Positions 24,499 to 33,032 of a stretch of 64,000 nt of DNA are shown here, piece after piece. Both the position numbers and the translations under genes were made by a program. Location of the stretch: assembly GCA_965219035.1 (NCBI GenBank), contig CBDCMR010000003.1:248001-312000 (forward strand). Reading direction: 5' to 3'. The notes under the pieces are model-generated. The model did no database searches and was not told where the DNA came from. It saw only the letters and a program-made list of their open reading frames with translations. The stretch is from CBDCKN01 sp965219035 (lineage in GTDB: Bacteria; Gemmatimonadota; Gemmatimonadetes; Longimicrobiales; Gaopeijiaceae). Each line of letters begins with the position of its first letter. Position 1 is the first letter of the stretch.

Positions 24499-25224
24499 TC
24501 ACTCGCCTCCGTCGGTGCCATGGCCATCCGCGCCACCGCGATGCTCCGACGGACGATCCGATTCGGAGAACGACCCGTTTTCGGTGGCGGCCAGCTCGGC
24601 CATGATCCGAAGAACCCACACACCCGCCCACAGGCTTGCCCCCATGATCAGAATTCCGGTGGCACGGAAGGCCCCTCCCACCATGTGGTCCTGTTGGAGT
24701 AGGCCCAGGGTGCCGAGTAGATAATTCCAATCGTGTCCGGGTGCGCCCTGGAAAGGAGAGACCAGCGGCAGGAGTTGCGCCCTGGCGTCGGCTGCGTACG
24801 GGGCGATGTGAGTGAAGTTGGTACCGAGCCAGAACAGGGCGACGGTGATCGCGAAGAAGTCCTTCTGGCGATAGAACATGAAGCCTGCGAAGACCGGGCA
24901 GAGGCATTGGAGGATGGTGCCCCCGGCCACCGTCAGGAAGTCGCTTCTGGACCACATGAAGAGCAGGTGACCGGCTTCGTGGATGGCGAGGTTCAGGCCC
25001 CCGAAGATGCTCGAGGAGTCCTCGGCTCCCAGGTGCCGGTAGAGGATCCAGGCAAGGGGCAGGAGCAGGGGAGCCCGATACCACCAGACTTTGCCCTGGG
25101 CCGTTGCGGCGGTCGCTTCACGGACCCGGTCGAGGAGCTGACTCCGGTTGTAGACTCCGGATGGTCCATCGCCCTCCGTTGGAGACTCAGTGTAGCGGAT
25201 CCGGAAGCTCGGTCCTTTCGCCAT
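24499..25224 (-). CDS. membrane protein with HEAGH zinc-metallopeptidase-like motif
   Basis: 241 residues. A helix carries GLNLAIHEAGHLLFMW, an HExxH pattern, followed by several transmembrane segments (GTILQCLCPVFAGFMFY, FFAITVALFWLGTNF, YLLGTLGLL). This is the site-2-protease-like arrangement, but the second conserved Asp motif (e.g. NPDG) is not clear; GHDWNYLL is a candidate. The ATG at 25224 is chosen as it gives a sensible N-terminus and leaves a 76-base divergent promoter region to the DUF456 gene. Confidence 0.65.
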   Translation of the reverse strand: MAKGPSFRIRYTESPTEGDGPSGVYNRSQLLDRVREATAATAQGKVWWYRAPLLLPLAWILYRHLGAEDSSSIFGGLNLAIHEAGHLLFMWSRSDFLTVAGGTILQCLCPVFAGFMFYRQKDFFAITVALFWLGTNFTHIAPYAADARAQLLPLVSPFQGAPGHDWNYLLGTLGLLQQDHMVGGAFRATGILIMGASLWAGVWVLRIMAELAATENGSFSESDRPSEHRGGADGHGTDGGE

Positions 25225-25300
25225 GGACTTGAAGATCGGCTCTTTCCCTATGAACTCAATAGAGTCCAGTTTGGCGATCAACGGCAGAGGAGGTTGGACG

Positions 25301-25795
25301 ATGACACTCGCGGTAGCACTCCTGGTGGTGCTCTTCATGGCGGCAGCGCTCCTGGCCATTCCGCTCGGTCTGCCCGGCGTTTGGATCATGGTGCTGCTTC
25401 TGCTGGCCGGCACCTTCACCGGTGCTCTGCCCTGGACGCTGTGGCTCTTCCTCGTCGGCCTCGCCTTCGTTGCGGAAGTCGGGGAGTTCTGGATTCTCAA
25501 GCGGATGGGCGACCGCTACGGCGCGTCCAGGCCGGCCTTCTGGGGAGCGATTCTGGGCGGTCTCGCGGGGGTGATCGTGGGGACGCCGATCCCCGTCATC
25601 GGGTCCCTCGTGGCGGGCTTCCTGGGCACGTTCATCGGAGCCGGTCTCGTGACCTTCTGGGAGTCCCGCTCCATCGGCGAGGCCTCCAGGGTAGGGGTGG
25701 GCGTCCTCCTGGCACGCACGCTGGCCATCGGGCTGAAGATCGGTGTGGGTGTGGTAGTGCTGGTTGTCGGGGGTCTCGGCATGGTGTTCGGATAG
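25301..25795 (+). CDS. DUF456 family membrane protein
   Basis: 164 residues with three or four transmembrane segments. The family pattern is seen in AIPLGLPGVWIMVL, FVAEVGEFWILKRMGDRYGAS and GTPIPVIGSLVAGFLGTFIGA. The ATG at 25301 follows AGAGGAGG at a good distance. It ends 14 bases before the Fpg/Nei gene and is probably co-transcribed with it. Function unknown. Confidence 0.88.
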   Translation: MTLAVALLVVLFMAAALLAIPLGLPGVWIMVLLLLAGTFTGALPWTLWLFLVGLAFVAEVGEFWILKRMGDRYGASRPAFWGAILGGLAGVIVGTPIPVIGSLVAGFLGTFIGAGLVTFWESRSIGEASRVGVGVLLARTLAIGLKIGVGVVVLVVGGLGMVFG

Positions 25796-25809
25796 CCCAC
25801 GGAAAGGCG

Positions 25810-26721
25810 ATGCCCGAGCTTCCCGAAATCGTCGCCTACATCGACGCCCTCGAGAGCCGCGTCGTCGATCAGGTGCTGGAGATGGTCCGGATCCGTACCC
25901 CGTCACTCCTTCGCACCTACGAGCCGAGAGTCTCCGAGCTGGAGGGGAAGCGAGTGACGGGACTCCGCAGGATAGGCAAGCGGGTGGTGCTCGAGCTGGA
26001 GGACGATCTCTTTGCCGTGATCCATCTCATGATCTCCGGACGCTTCCAGTGGAAGGAGCGAGGTGCAGCCATTCCCAAGAAGCGGGCTCATGCCGCTCTG
26101 GACTTCTCCAACGGGACGCTCCTCCTCACGGAGGCCAGCTCGCACAAGCGTGTCTCGCTCCATGTGGTCCGAGGAGAAGAGGCCCTCGCCGGTCTCGACC
26201 CGGGTGGGGTCGAGCCGCTGGAGGTGGGGCTCGAGGGGTTCCGCGAGGCACTGCTGAAGGAGAACCGTACACTCAAGCGAGCCCTCACCGACCCGCGTAT
26301 CCTCAGCGGGATCGGGAATGCCCACTCCGACGAGATCCTCCTCAAAGCCGGGCTCTCACCCGTCAAGCGCACGGGCCAGCTGGACAACGAGGAAATCGAG
26401 AGACTTTTCGAGGCGACCCGCCGTTCCCTCACCGAATGGGTGGCGCGCCTTCGTGAGGAGCTCGGGGAGGACTTCCCGAACAAGATCACGGCCTTTCACC
26501 CCGTGATGGGCGCCCACGGGAAGTTCGGCGAGCCGTGCCCCCGATGCGGGGCGCCCATCCAGCGGATCGTCTACGGCGAGCGTGAGACCAACTACTGCGC
26601 ACCCTGCCAGACAGGAGGAAAGCTCCTCAAGGATCGAGCCTTGTCCCGACTCCTGTGCGAGGATTGGCCCAGCACCCTCGAGGAGCTCGAAGAGGGGCTC
26701 GAGGCTCGCCGGAAGGTGTAA
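25810..26721 (+). CDS. formamidopyrimidine-DNA glycosylase / endonuclease VIII family
   Basis: 303 residues. It begins MPELPEIVAY, providing the catalytic N-terminal Pro and Glu, has HLMISGRFQW, the H2TH region ALTDPRILSGIGNAHSDEIL and a C-terminal zinc finger (CPRCGAPIQR ... CAPCQTGG). It removes oxidised bases and nicks the strand. Slightly longer than Fpg (~270), owing to the C-terminal tail. GGAAAGGCG precedes the ATG. With the AlkA-like and radical SAM genes this makes a DNA-repair-rich stretch. Confidence 0.93.
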   Translation: MPELPEIVAYIDALESRVVDQVLEMVRIRTPSLLRTYEPRVSELEGKRVTGLRRIGKRVVLELEDDLFAVIHLMISGRFQWKERGAAIPKKRAHAALDFSNGTLLLTEASSHKRVSLHVVRGEEALAGLDPGGVEPLEVGLEGFREALLKENRTLKRALTDPRILSGIGNAHSDEILLKAGLSPVKRTGQLDNEEIERLFEATRRSLTEWVARLREELGEDFPNKITAFHPVMGAHGKFGEPCPRCGAPIQRIVYGERETNYCAPCQTGGKLLKDRALSRLLCEDWPSTLEELEEGLEARRKV

Positions 26722-26754
26722 AAGGCATTGGCCCCCGTGGCGGGCTTGCCGTCC

Positions 26755-27408
26755 CTACTCCTCGTCGTTGTCCACTTCCACATCCTCGACCTCCGCTTCC
26801 CGATGCCGGGCTCGGCGAGCCTTCCGTCCCTCCTTACGTCCCCGGCCCCGGCGTCGCTCCCGCGCTTGCTGCCGGGCCTCTTTCATGTTGTGCACGGCCT
26901 GCTCGAGGATCTCGTTCATCCTCGCCAGGTCCTCGGGTGCAGCGCCCCATTGGAAGGCTTGGTCGAAGGCGATTTGCGCCAGTCGGGAGAAGGACCTTGA
27001 AAGCTCCTTCATGTCACGGCCGAAAAAGCGATCCGTGAAGTGCTCCACCCGCTCAAAGACTTCGTCGATGACGTCCTCGTTCTCGTCCAGATAGGTCTGC
27101 CCCTCTTCGGTGATGGAGTAGACCTTCTTTCCGTCCCCCTCTTCGGCCGTGACGTATCCCTCGTCCTCCAACATCTGCAGAGTAGGGTACACCGATCCGG
27201 GGCTCGGTCGGTAGTAACCCCCCGATTCCTTCTCGAGCGCTTTCATGACCTCGTACCCGTGCATCGGCCGCTCCGAGACGAGGCGAAGGATGACAAACTT
27301 CAGATCGCCGCGCTCGAAGATCTTCCACTTTGTGTGCCGGCGGCGGCGCCCGCGTGGCCCGAAGATGAAGGCGTCGAAGTCGAAACCGTAATCCCTTGCA
27401 CAGAACAT
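26755..27408 (-). CDS. PadR family transcriptional repressor
   Basis: 217 residues. The N-terminal winged helix is typical: GDLKFVILRLVSERPMHGY, MKALEKESGGYYRPSPGSVY and TLQMLEDEGYV. The C-terminal PadR half is followed by a long charged tail (RERRRGRGRKEGRKARRARH) and an acidic end. The leading GFDFDAFIFGPRGRRRRH segment is characteristic of this subgroup. Its own promoter is covered by palindromes, so it very likely represses itself. Ligand unknown. Confidence 0.92.
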   Translation of the reverse strand: MFCARDYGFDFDAFIFGPRGRRRRHTKWKIFERGDLKFVILRLVSERPMHGYEVMKALEKESGGYYRPSPGSVYPTLQMLEDEGYVTAEEGDGKKVYSITEEGQTYLDENEDVIDEVFERVEHFTDRFFGRDMKELSRSFSRLAQIAFDQAFQWGAAPEDLARMNEILEQAVHNMKEARQQARERRRGRGRKEGRKARRARHREAEVEDVEVDNDEE

Positions 27409-27434
27409 CTTCCCGATCCTTCCCTTAGAGTTAG

Positions 27435-27498
27435 TATATCGCAGCGATATATCGTATCGTCCGTTCTATACGATACACTTGTCGATATATCGTGTCAA
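27435..27498 (-). promoter_or_regulatory. padR promoter with overlapping palindromic operators
   Basis: On the minus strand a TTGACA (27498-27493) is followed after exactly 17 bases by TATCGT (27475-27470). Overlapping it are CGATATATCG (27483-27492), the pair ATCGTAT/ATACGAT (27451-27457, 27468-27474) and the perfect palindrome TATATCGC-A-GCGATATA (27435-27451). All share the CGATA core, as expected of binding sites for one dimeric regulator. Confidence 0.75.
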
Positions 27499-27510
27499 TA
27501 GAGATCGGAA

Positions 27511-27550
27511 AAACCAAACGCCGGAAGGCCTTGTTGGCCCTCCGGCGTCG
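27511..27550. terminator. strong hairpin terminator between two minus-strand genes
   Basis: CGCCGGAAGGCC-ttgtt-GGCCCTCCGGCG is a 12-bp stem with one mismatch; on the minus strand it is followed by TTTGGTTTTTCC. It ends the transcript of the Gly/Tyr-rich protein gene before the padR promoter. Confidence 0.8.
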
Positions 27551-27590
27551 ATGCCCGAACAAGCGGGATAGCGACTCCCGCGGGGGTTGG

Positions 27591-28847
27591 TCAGGGAGTT
27601 CGACGACCTCTCGGCTTGGCTCTCCGGCCGGTGGCTTTCGCCCCCGACCACGAGGAGCCGGGACGTGACGGCGCCGCTGCAGCGCCACCTGAGGTGCCGC
27701 CCCTTGCGCGAACACTCCCCGAGCTTGAGGCGCCGCTGCCCAGGCCCCGGGTGTAGCCGCGACCTCTGACCGCTCGCGGACGACCCCCTGACTCCGGCTG
27801 GCGCCGACCAACCACTACGATGGTCGGGCGATAGGTGCCGTACGTCCCATACCCGAATCCGAACCCTCCGTAGCCGAGGCCGTACCCGAATCCGTAGCGA
27901 TAGGGCGAGTAGTAGCCGTACCCGGCATACGGGGAGTAAAACGGGCTGAGGAAGAAGGGATCGTAGTAGGACGGGTCATAGTAGCGCCCGTATCCGAAAC
28001 GGGCCCTCCCCGCCCCCCCATAGCGTCCTGTCGTGGCGTACTCGGACTCGGCCAGATCGGCGCCGCCCTCCCCGTTACGGTCCACCAAGAAGTGCTCCGG
28101 GTAGGAGACCGCCACCACGATGTCGATAACGCTTTCCGGCACGCCGGCGTCGGCCATGGCGACCAACCGGCTGGCATCCAGCGCGAACCGGTCGCCGCGC
28201 TCTACGATCCAGGCCTCGACGGCCTTCGCGTCCATGTGCGAAGAGGAGTCCACCACGTCTTCGATCGTGAGAGCGGACGAAGCGGCGATGCGGGCCGACT
28301 GTTGGGCCATGGTCCGGCCCGCCGTGATGCCTTCGAGACCGGCCGCCTCGACGGCAGCCAGCTGATATCGGAGCACCCAGGGGACGCTCTCTCCGGCCAC
28401 GTCCACGGTCCTCACGTCCAGCCACTCGTACGGGGACACCATGGACATGAGACCGGCGGAGCTCCGCTCCACCCCGCCCTCGCACACGAACTCCGCACGG
28501 AGATAGACGCGATAGCCGTCGTCCGAGAACGACGTGCGCTGCCAGCCGTCACACCCCTCGCGGCTCGTCCGGCGGCTCATGCCGTCGGCCCGGATCGTCT
28601 CCTGGGAGGCGATCTCGCCGTCGGCCACCGTCAGCATCTCCACACCGTCGTCCCCGGGGCGAAGGCACAACATGGGCGTGTCGGTATCGTCCGGCCCTGC
28701 TACCGGCTCCCAGCATCCGAGCCAGGGGAGCCACCGCGCGTCATACGCCTGATCCTGGGCCATCGCCGGAAGGGCGACCGTCAGCAGCAGCGCGCTTGCC
28801 AGAAGTCCCCCGGCGAGCACGCCTTGGATATCTCGATGTGCGCTCAT
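27591..28847 (-). CDS. exported protein with Gly/Tyr-rich and Arg/Gly/Ser-rich C-terminus
   Basis: 418 residues. A signal peptide (SALLLTVALPAMAQDQ) precedes a globular region of ~250 residues with a few Cys (WLGCWEPVAG, REGCDGWQ). After that come a Gly/Tyr/Phe-rich low-complexity stretch (YGYYSPYRYGFGYGLGYGGF) and a basic Gly/Ser/Arg tail. The pattern suggests a cell-surface or envelope protein; the family is not known to me. AGGGAC lies before the ATG at 28847. Transcribed after the beta-barrel gene, 19 bases apart. Confidence 0.65.
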   Translation of the reverse strand: MSAHRDIQGVLAGGLLASALLLTVALPAMAQDQAYDARWLPWLGCWEPVAGPDDTDTPMLCLRPGDDGVEMLTVADGEIASQETIRADGMSRRTSREGCDGWQRTSFSDDGYRVYLRAEFVCEGGVERSSAGLMSMVSPYEWLDVRTVDVAGESVPWVLRYQLAAVEAAGLEGITAGRTMAQQSARIAASSALTIEDVVDSSSHMDAKAVEAWIVERGDRFALDASRLVAMADAGVPESVIDIVVAVSYPEHFLVDRNGEGGADLAESEYATTGRYGGAGRARFGYGRYYDPSYYDPFFLSPFYSPYAGYGYYSPYRYGFGYGLGYGGFGFGYGTYGTYRPTIVVVGRRQPESGGRPRAVRGRGYTRGLGSGASSSGSVRARGGTSGGAAAAPSRPGSSWSGAKATGRRAKPRGRRTP

Positions 28848-28866
28848 CGTTACTGTCCCTTTCCGG

Positions 28867-29628
28867 TCAGAAGCGTACGGACAATCCCAGGGTGGCCTGG
28901 AAGCCACCGAGATCGATGCCGTCAAAGTCCACGAAGTCCCGCCCCATATCCATGCTCGCCCACGAGTAGCGCCCTTCTCCGGTCAGCACAATCCTCGGGC
29001 TCAGTGAGACGTCTACGCCGGAGAATAGGTACGCCGTACCCGTCGTGCCCTTGGACTCGAGAAGGGCGGTAAAGACGTCTAAGGTCTCGAAGTCCACGAA
29101 GTCGCCTTCCTGCTCGAAGCGGTACCAGACCGCGCCGCCGCCCAGGCCTACGTAAGGCGACCACCGCTCCGGCACCCACACGAACCGACTCACCGAGCGG
29201 CCTCGGTCCCGGAAGTACCACTTCGCGCTCACCGTCATGGGGACCCGCAGGAAGGTGGTGGTCTGCTCGATGGGGAGGTCGTCGAGATCCACCCAATCCC
29301 GGAACTCCGAACGCGTGCTGCTCCGGGTGAGGCCTACGCCGACCGCGATGTCGAAACGCTCGGTCGCCCGGACAGCGAAATCCGCCCCCCACGCCGACGA
29401 CGCGAAGTCGCGCGTGCCGAGGGTGAGCATCTCGCGGGCGAAGTCGAAGACCTCGCTGCCGGTTTGGGGACGCGCGTATCCGGCCCTTATGCCGAAGGAC
29501 ATCATGGGCCTTCGGAAAAGGAAGCCGGGGCCGCCCGCTTGCGCCGAGGCTGCCATCGGCAGCGAGATGATGGCAGCGACCGCTGCGAGAAGAACTCTGC
29601 GATGAGCCCGACTGCGGTGAGCGTCCAC
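28867..29628 (-). CDS. outer-membrane beta-barrel protein
   Basis: 253 residues. A signal peptide (VLLAAVAAIISLPMAASAQ) is followed by alternating amphipathic strands, e.g. MMSFGIRAGYARPQ, FDIAVGVGLTRSS and WSPYVGLGGGAVWYRF, and it ends in LSVRF with a terminal Phe, as outer-membrane barrels do. The GTG at 29628 is strongly preferred because TGGAGGT sits 6 bases upstream and the signal peptide then starts directly. Likely same transcript as the next gene. Confidence 0.78.
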   Translation of the reverse strand: MDAHRSRAHRRVLLAAVAAIISLPMAASAQAGGPGFLFRRPMMSFGIRAGYARPQTGSEVFDFAREMLTLGTRDFASSAWGADFAVRATERFDIAVGVGLTRSSTRSEFRDWVDLDDLPIEQTTTFLRVPMTVSAKWYFRDRGRSVSRFVWVPERWSPYVGLGGGAVWYRFEQEGDFVDFETLDVFTALLESKGTTGTAYLFSGVDVSLSPRIVLTGEGRYSWASMDMGRDFVDFDGIDLGGFQATLGLSVRF

Positions 29629-29909
29629 GTTGAACCTCCAGGCGATGAACGACATTACCTGCGGGCCATTCCGCTGACCAGGGCAATGCCTCTCGAGCTT
29701 CGCTCGACTGCAGACCAGGGGAGCAAGATGCATGCCTATGGCCCGATCCCCGGAATACCGCTTGTTTGTTGACTCGACGTGCCGTTCAGGTGACCGATAT
29801 GCGGGACACCGGGTGTCACCCGCCGGGGACGTTGCATGGCGGTCCCCTGGCCGGGATGGCGGCGCGAGCCCATCCTACTGGTAACTGCTCATTTCGCTTC
29901 TGTTGCCGG

Positions 29910-32357
29910 ATGGATCGCATGTCTTCCAGATGCCGTACCTCGTCGTTGTTGATCGGTCTGCTGCTTGCCGCCTCCACTTCACTCGTCGCTCAGGATCGCT
30001 ACGCCAGCTCGGTGGGGGTCGTGGACGGCGACGTATTGGTCATGAAGGCCAGGTTCGGTCGGGGCCCGGCCTCGGTGTACGTCTATCGGCTAGGTGCGGA
30101 CGGTACGTGGCAGATTGTCAACCGGCTCAGCTCCGCCGACGGAGCGTCCACAGGTGAGGGCTTCAGCCCGTCCATGACCCTCTCCGGCGAGCTTCTCCTG
30201 GTCGGGGCCGGCGATGCCGAAGGCCGGTGGGGTGCCCATACCTTCCGACGGGTCCCTGGGGCCGACTGGGAGAGGGCGGAAAGCGTTGCCCTCATCGCGG
30301 GCGGCGAGGCGGGAGGGAGCGTGTGGAACTATGCCGCGCTGATGCAGATCATGCAGCCGCCCGCACGGACGGTGGCCTCCGAGGGGAGTCGTGCCTTGGT
30401 GTCTCTCGTCGGTGGACCGAGGCGCGCCGCCGGTGTGCGCGTCTTCGAGCGGGAGGATGGATCGGAGAGCTGGGTCCAGCGCACCCGCTTCGAGCGCACC
30501 GAGGTGGAGGGCAACGACCGGTTCGGTGCCGCCCTCGCTCTCGCCGGTGACGTCGCGCTAGTCGGCGCGCCCGAGCACGGTGAATCGGGCGCGGCCTACG
30601 CTTTCGTACGGGATGCGCGTTCCGGTCAGTGGCGGCAGGAGTCGATTCTCTCAGCTGATCGGTACAGCCGATTGGGCCTTCCTGTGACTGCGGCGAGCCG
30701 GTTCGGCACCAGTGTGGCGTTCGATGACGGGGTGGCGCTGGTAGGAATCCCTGGCACTGGCGAGACTAGCGGGAGCGTGCGTGCCTATTCACCCCAACCG
30801 GGGAGCGGCACGTGGACCGAGGAGCAAGGCTTGTCGTCGCCCGGTGGGTCTGCAGGCGACGGGTTCGGGACGAGCCTCGCGCTTTCTGGGAACGAGCTCC
30901 TGATCGGAGCGCCGGGAGCTCGCGAGGGACACGGGGCCGTGCATCTCTTCGTTCGGGATTCGCGAGGGGCCTCCTGGCGGTATGCCGGCGAGCTGCCCGC
31001 GTCGGGGGCCGCCTCGGGGGCCGCCCTGGGAGCGACTGTCGCCCTTGAGGGTGACGTGGCCGTGGCCGGAGCCCCCGGCGCAGCCTTCGGGAGAGGACAG
31101 GCCGCCGTCTATTCGCGAGCGTCCGACGGCAGCTGGAGCCAGGCCGACTGGCTCAGCTTGAGCTCGGATCTGAACATGATCGCCGGTGAGGAGGTGCCTT
31201 GCACCGAAGGGCGGGCGGAGCAGTTCGAGTGCAGCAACGTGGATCTCCTGGCCTTCCTACCGCTCACTGAGCTGGGCCTTCGCCCCGGGCCTGGTGGTCC
31301 CATGGGGGGTGTCTCAGACGTATGGGGCTGGACCGATCCGGATACCCGACGCGAGTACGCGCTTGTGGGGCGCCGTGGCGGTGCCGGCATCGTCGACATC
31401 ACGAACCCTTCCTCCCCCACGTATCTCGGACTGGTGCTGGCCGAAGGGGGCTCGGCTCAGGACATCAAGGTGTACGCCGATCACGCGTTCTTCATCGGCA
31501 GCGGGAACACGGGAATGCCCGTGTTCGACCTCACCAGGGTTCGGGACGTGACTGATCCTCCGGTTACCTGGGAGGTCGATGGTCGTTACGAGGGGATCGC
31601 CGCTGCCCACAATCTCGTCATCGATACGGAGAGTGGCTTCGCGTACCCCGTGGGCGCTACGGGCGGAGGCGACACGTGTGGCGGCGGATTGCACATGATC
31701 GACATCCGCGAGCCCGTGAATCCGACCTTCGCGGGGTGCTACACAGATACCGAAGGACTCGTCTGGCAGGGCCGGACACACGATGCCCAGTGCGTCGAGT
31801 ACAGCGGACCCGACGGGGACTTCCACGGACGCCAGATCTGCTTCGCCTCCAACGAGACGGCTCTTCGCATCGTGGACGTCACGGAGAAGGACGCCGCCGT
31901 GCCTCTCGCCGCGGCGACCTATCCGGGCATGGCCTACATCCATCAGGGATGGCTGACCGACGACCAGCGTTACTACTACATGAACGACGAGCTGGACGAG
32001 CTCACGGGATTGGCGCCCACCACCCGGACGCTGGTGTGGGATGTGGCGGAGCTCGATGACCCCGTGGTGGTGAGTGAGTACTTCGGTCCGACCAAGGCGA
32101 CCGATCACAACCTGTATATCAAGGGCGATCGCATGTACCAGGCCAACTATCATGCCGGGTTCCGGGTCGTGGACATCAGTGATCGGGAGAATCCCGAGGA
32201 GATCGGCTTCTTCGACACGACTCCTTACGAGGGCAATCCGCCGAACATGGGTGGGGCGTTCAGCACGTACCCGTACTTCGAGAGCGGAACGGTCATCGTG
32301 ACCAGCTCCCAGGAAGGGTTGTTCATTCTTCGACCGGCCAGGAGCCCATTCTTCTAG
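29910..32357 (+). CDS. choice-of-anchor B family / FG-GAP repeat exported protein
   Basis: About 815 residues. A signal peptide (SLLIGLLLAASTSLVAQ) is followed by FG-GAP-like propeller repeats (DRFGAALALAGDVALVGAPE, GDGFGTSLALSGNELLIGAPG, ALGATVALEGDVAVAGAPG). The C-terminal ~400 residues are a second propeller of the choice-of-anchor B type (SDVWGWTDPDTRREYALVG, GIVDITNPSSPTYLG, AHNLVIDTESGFAYPVGA, ALRIVDVTEKDAA). Such proteins are surface or secreted; role unknown. ATGs at 29910 and 29919 are both possible; neither has a strong ribosome-binding site. Confidence 0.82.
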   Translation: MDRMSSRCRTSSLLIGLLLAASTSLVAQDRYASSVGVVDGDVLVMKARFGRGPASVYVYRLGADGTWQIVNRLSSADGASTGEGFSPSMTLSGELLLVGAGDAEGRWGAHTFRRVPGADWERAESVALIAGGEAGGSVWNYAALMQIMQPPARTVASEGSRALVSLVGGPRRAAGVRVFEREDGSESWVQRTRFERTEVEGNDRFGAALALAGDVALVGAPEHGESGAAYAFVRDARSGQWRQESILSADRYSRLGLPVTAASRFGTSVAFDDGVALVGIPGTGETSGSVRAYSPQPGSGTWTEEQGLSSPGGSAGDGFGTSLALSGNELLIGAPGAREGHGAVHLFVRDSRGASWRYAGELPASGAASGAALGATVALEGDVAVAGAPGAAFGRGQAAVYSRASDGSWSQADWLSLSSDLNMIAGEEVPCTEGRAEQFECSNVDLLAFLPLTELGLRPGPGGPMGGVSDVWGWTDPDTRREYALVGRRGGAGIVDITNPSSPTYLGLVLAEGGSAQDIKVYADHAFFIGSGNTGMPVFDLTRVRDVTDPPVTWEVDGRYEGIAAAHNLVIDTESGFAYPVGATGGGDTCGGGLHMIDIREPVNPTFAGCYTDTEGLVWQGRTHDAQCVEYSGPDGDFHGRQICFASNETALRIVDVTEKDAAVPLAAATYPGMAYIHQGWLTDDQRYYYMNDELDELTGLAPTTRTLVWDVAELDDPVVVSEYFGPTKATDHNLYIKGDRMYQANYHAGFRVVDISDRENPEEIGFFDTTPYEGNPPNMGGAFSTYPYFESGTVIVTSSQEGLFILRPARSPFF

Positions 32358-32394
32358 GAGCTCGACCGGGGATAGGGAGCGCACTCCGTGTTCA

Positions 32395-32426
32395 GGTGGT
32401 GGTGGGTCGGGAACCGACCCACCACC
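32395..32426. terminator. long hairpin, probable terminator
   Basis: GGTGGTGGGTCGG-gaa-CCGACCCACCACC gives a perfect 13-bp stem 40 bases after the stop of the propeller gene. No T-run follows, so it may also act as an mRNA-stabilising end. Confidence 0.6.
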
Positions 32427-32545
32427 GTTCAGCCTGGGGTCTTGGGATCATGGCGTGGCGATTTTATCTTCGAGGATTCATCTGACGGAAAGTGTCCGGG
32501 GTGGTCTCGCGACGGTCGTCGGTGCGTACACCAGAGGGGATGGAA

Positions 32546-32929
32546 ATGAAGCGTATTTCCCTGACGTTTGCCGGACTCGCCATTGCCTTCATCGGCGCTT
32601 CCAGCCTTCAGGCTCAGGAGGCACTGCCTGAGGGCGTGACCGAGGCAATGGTCCAAGAGGGCCAGACGATCTTCATGGGTGCAGGCCTGTGCGCCGTGTG
32701 CCACGGAATGGACGCCTCCGGGGCCGTGGGTCCGAATCTCACCGACGGCGAGTGGCTCACGGGCGAGGGGACCTACCCCGAGCTCATCGACCAGATCACC
32801 AAGGGAGTCCCCCTGGCGGAAGTCAAGAACGCCCTTGGTATGATCATGCCTCCCAAGGGTGGCTCGGCTATCACCGATGACCAGGTGAAGGCGGTCGCCG
32901 CATACGTCTGGACGCTCACCCACGGCTGA
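32546..32929 (+). CDS. class I c-type cytochrome, exported
   Basis: 127 residues with a signal peptide (SLTFAGLAIAFIGASSLQAQ). One haem site, AGLCAVCHGMDASG (CxxCH), and the distal Met ligand in GMIMPPKGG. The size and single haem suggest a small soluble electron carrier. The ATG at 32546 is chosen over the one at 32540 because AGAGGGG ends 6 bases before it. Followed by its own terminator. Confidence 0.9.
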   Translation: MKRISLTFAGLAIAFIGASSLQAQEALPEGVTEAMVQEGQTIFMGAGLCAVCHGMDASGAVGPNLTDGEWLTGEGTYPELIDQITKGVPLAEVKNALGMIMPPKGGSAITDDQVKAVAAYVWTLTHG

Positions 32930-32960
32930 CCGACCAAGCGAGACTGACCTGGGAACCGCC

Positions 32961-32979
32961 AAGGGCGCATAGCGCCCTT
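32961..32979 (+). terminator. terminator after the cytochrome c gene
   Basis: AAGGGCGC-ata-GCGCCCTT is a perfect 8-bp stem 31 bases after the stop codon. Confidence 0.6.
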
Positions 32980-33032
32980 CCAACCTGCGAGACCCGTTGC
33001 GGGACGGGCAGCCAGCCCCGATCCTCCCCGCT

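Noticed and set aside
24733..26721. A 662-codon plus-strand frame joined to the Fpg/Nei gene
   Set aside because: Only the last 303 codons, from MPELPE, are real. The upstream part is antisense to the HEAGH membrane protein and overlaps DUF456 in another frame.
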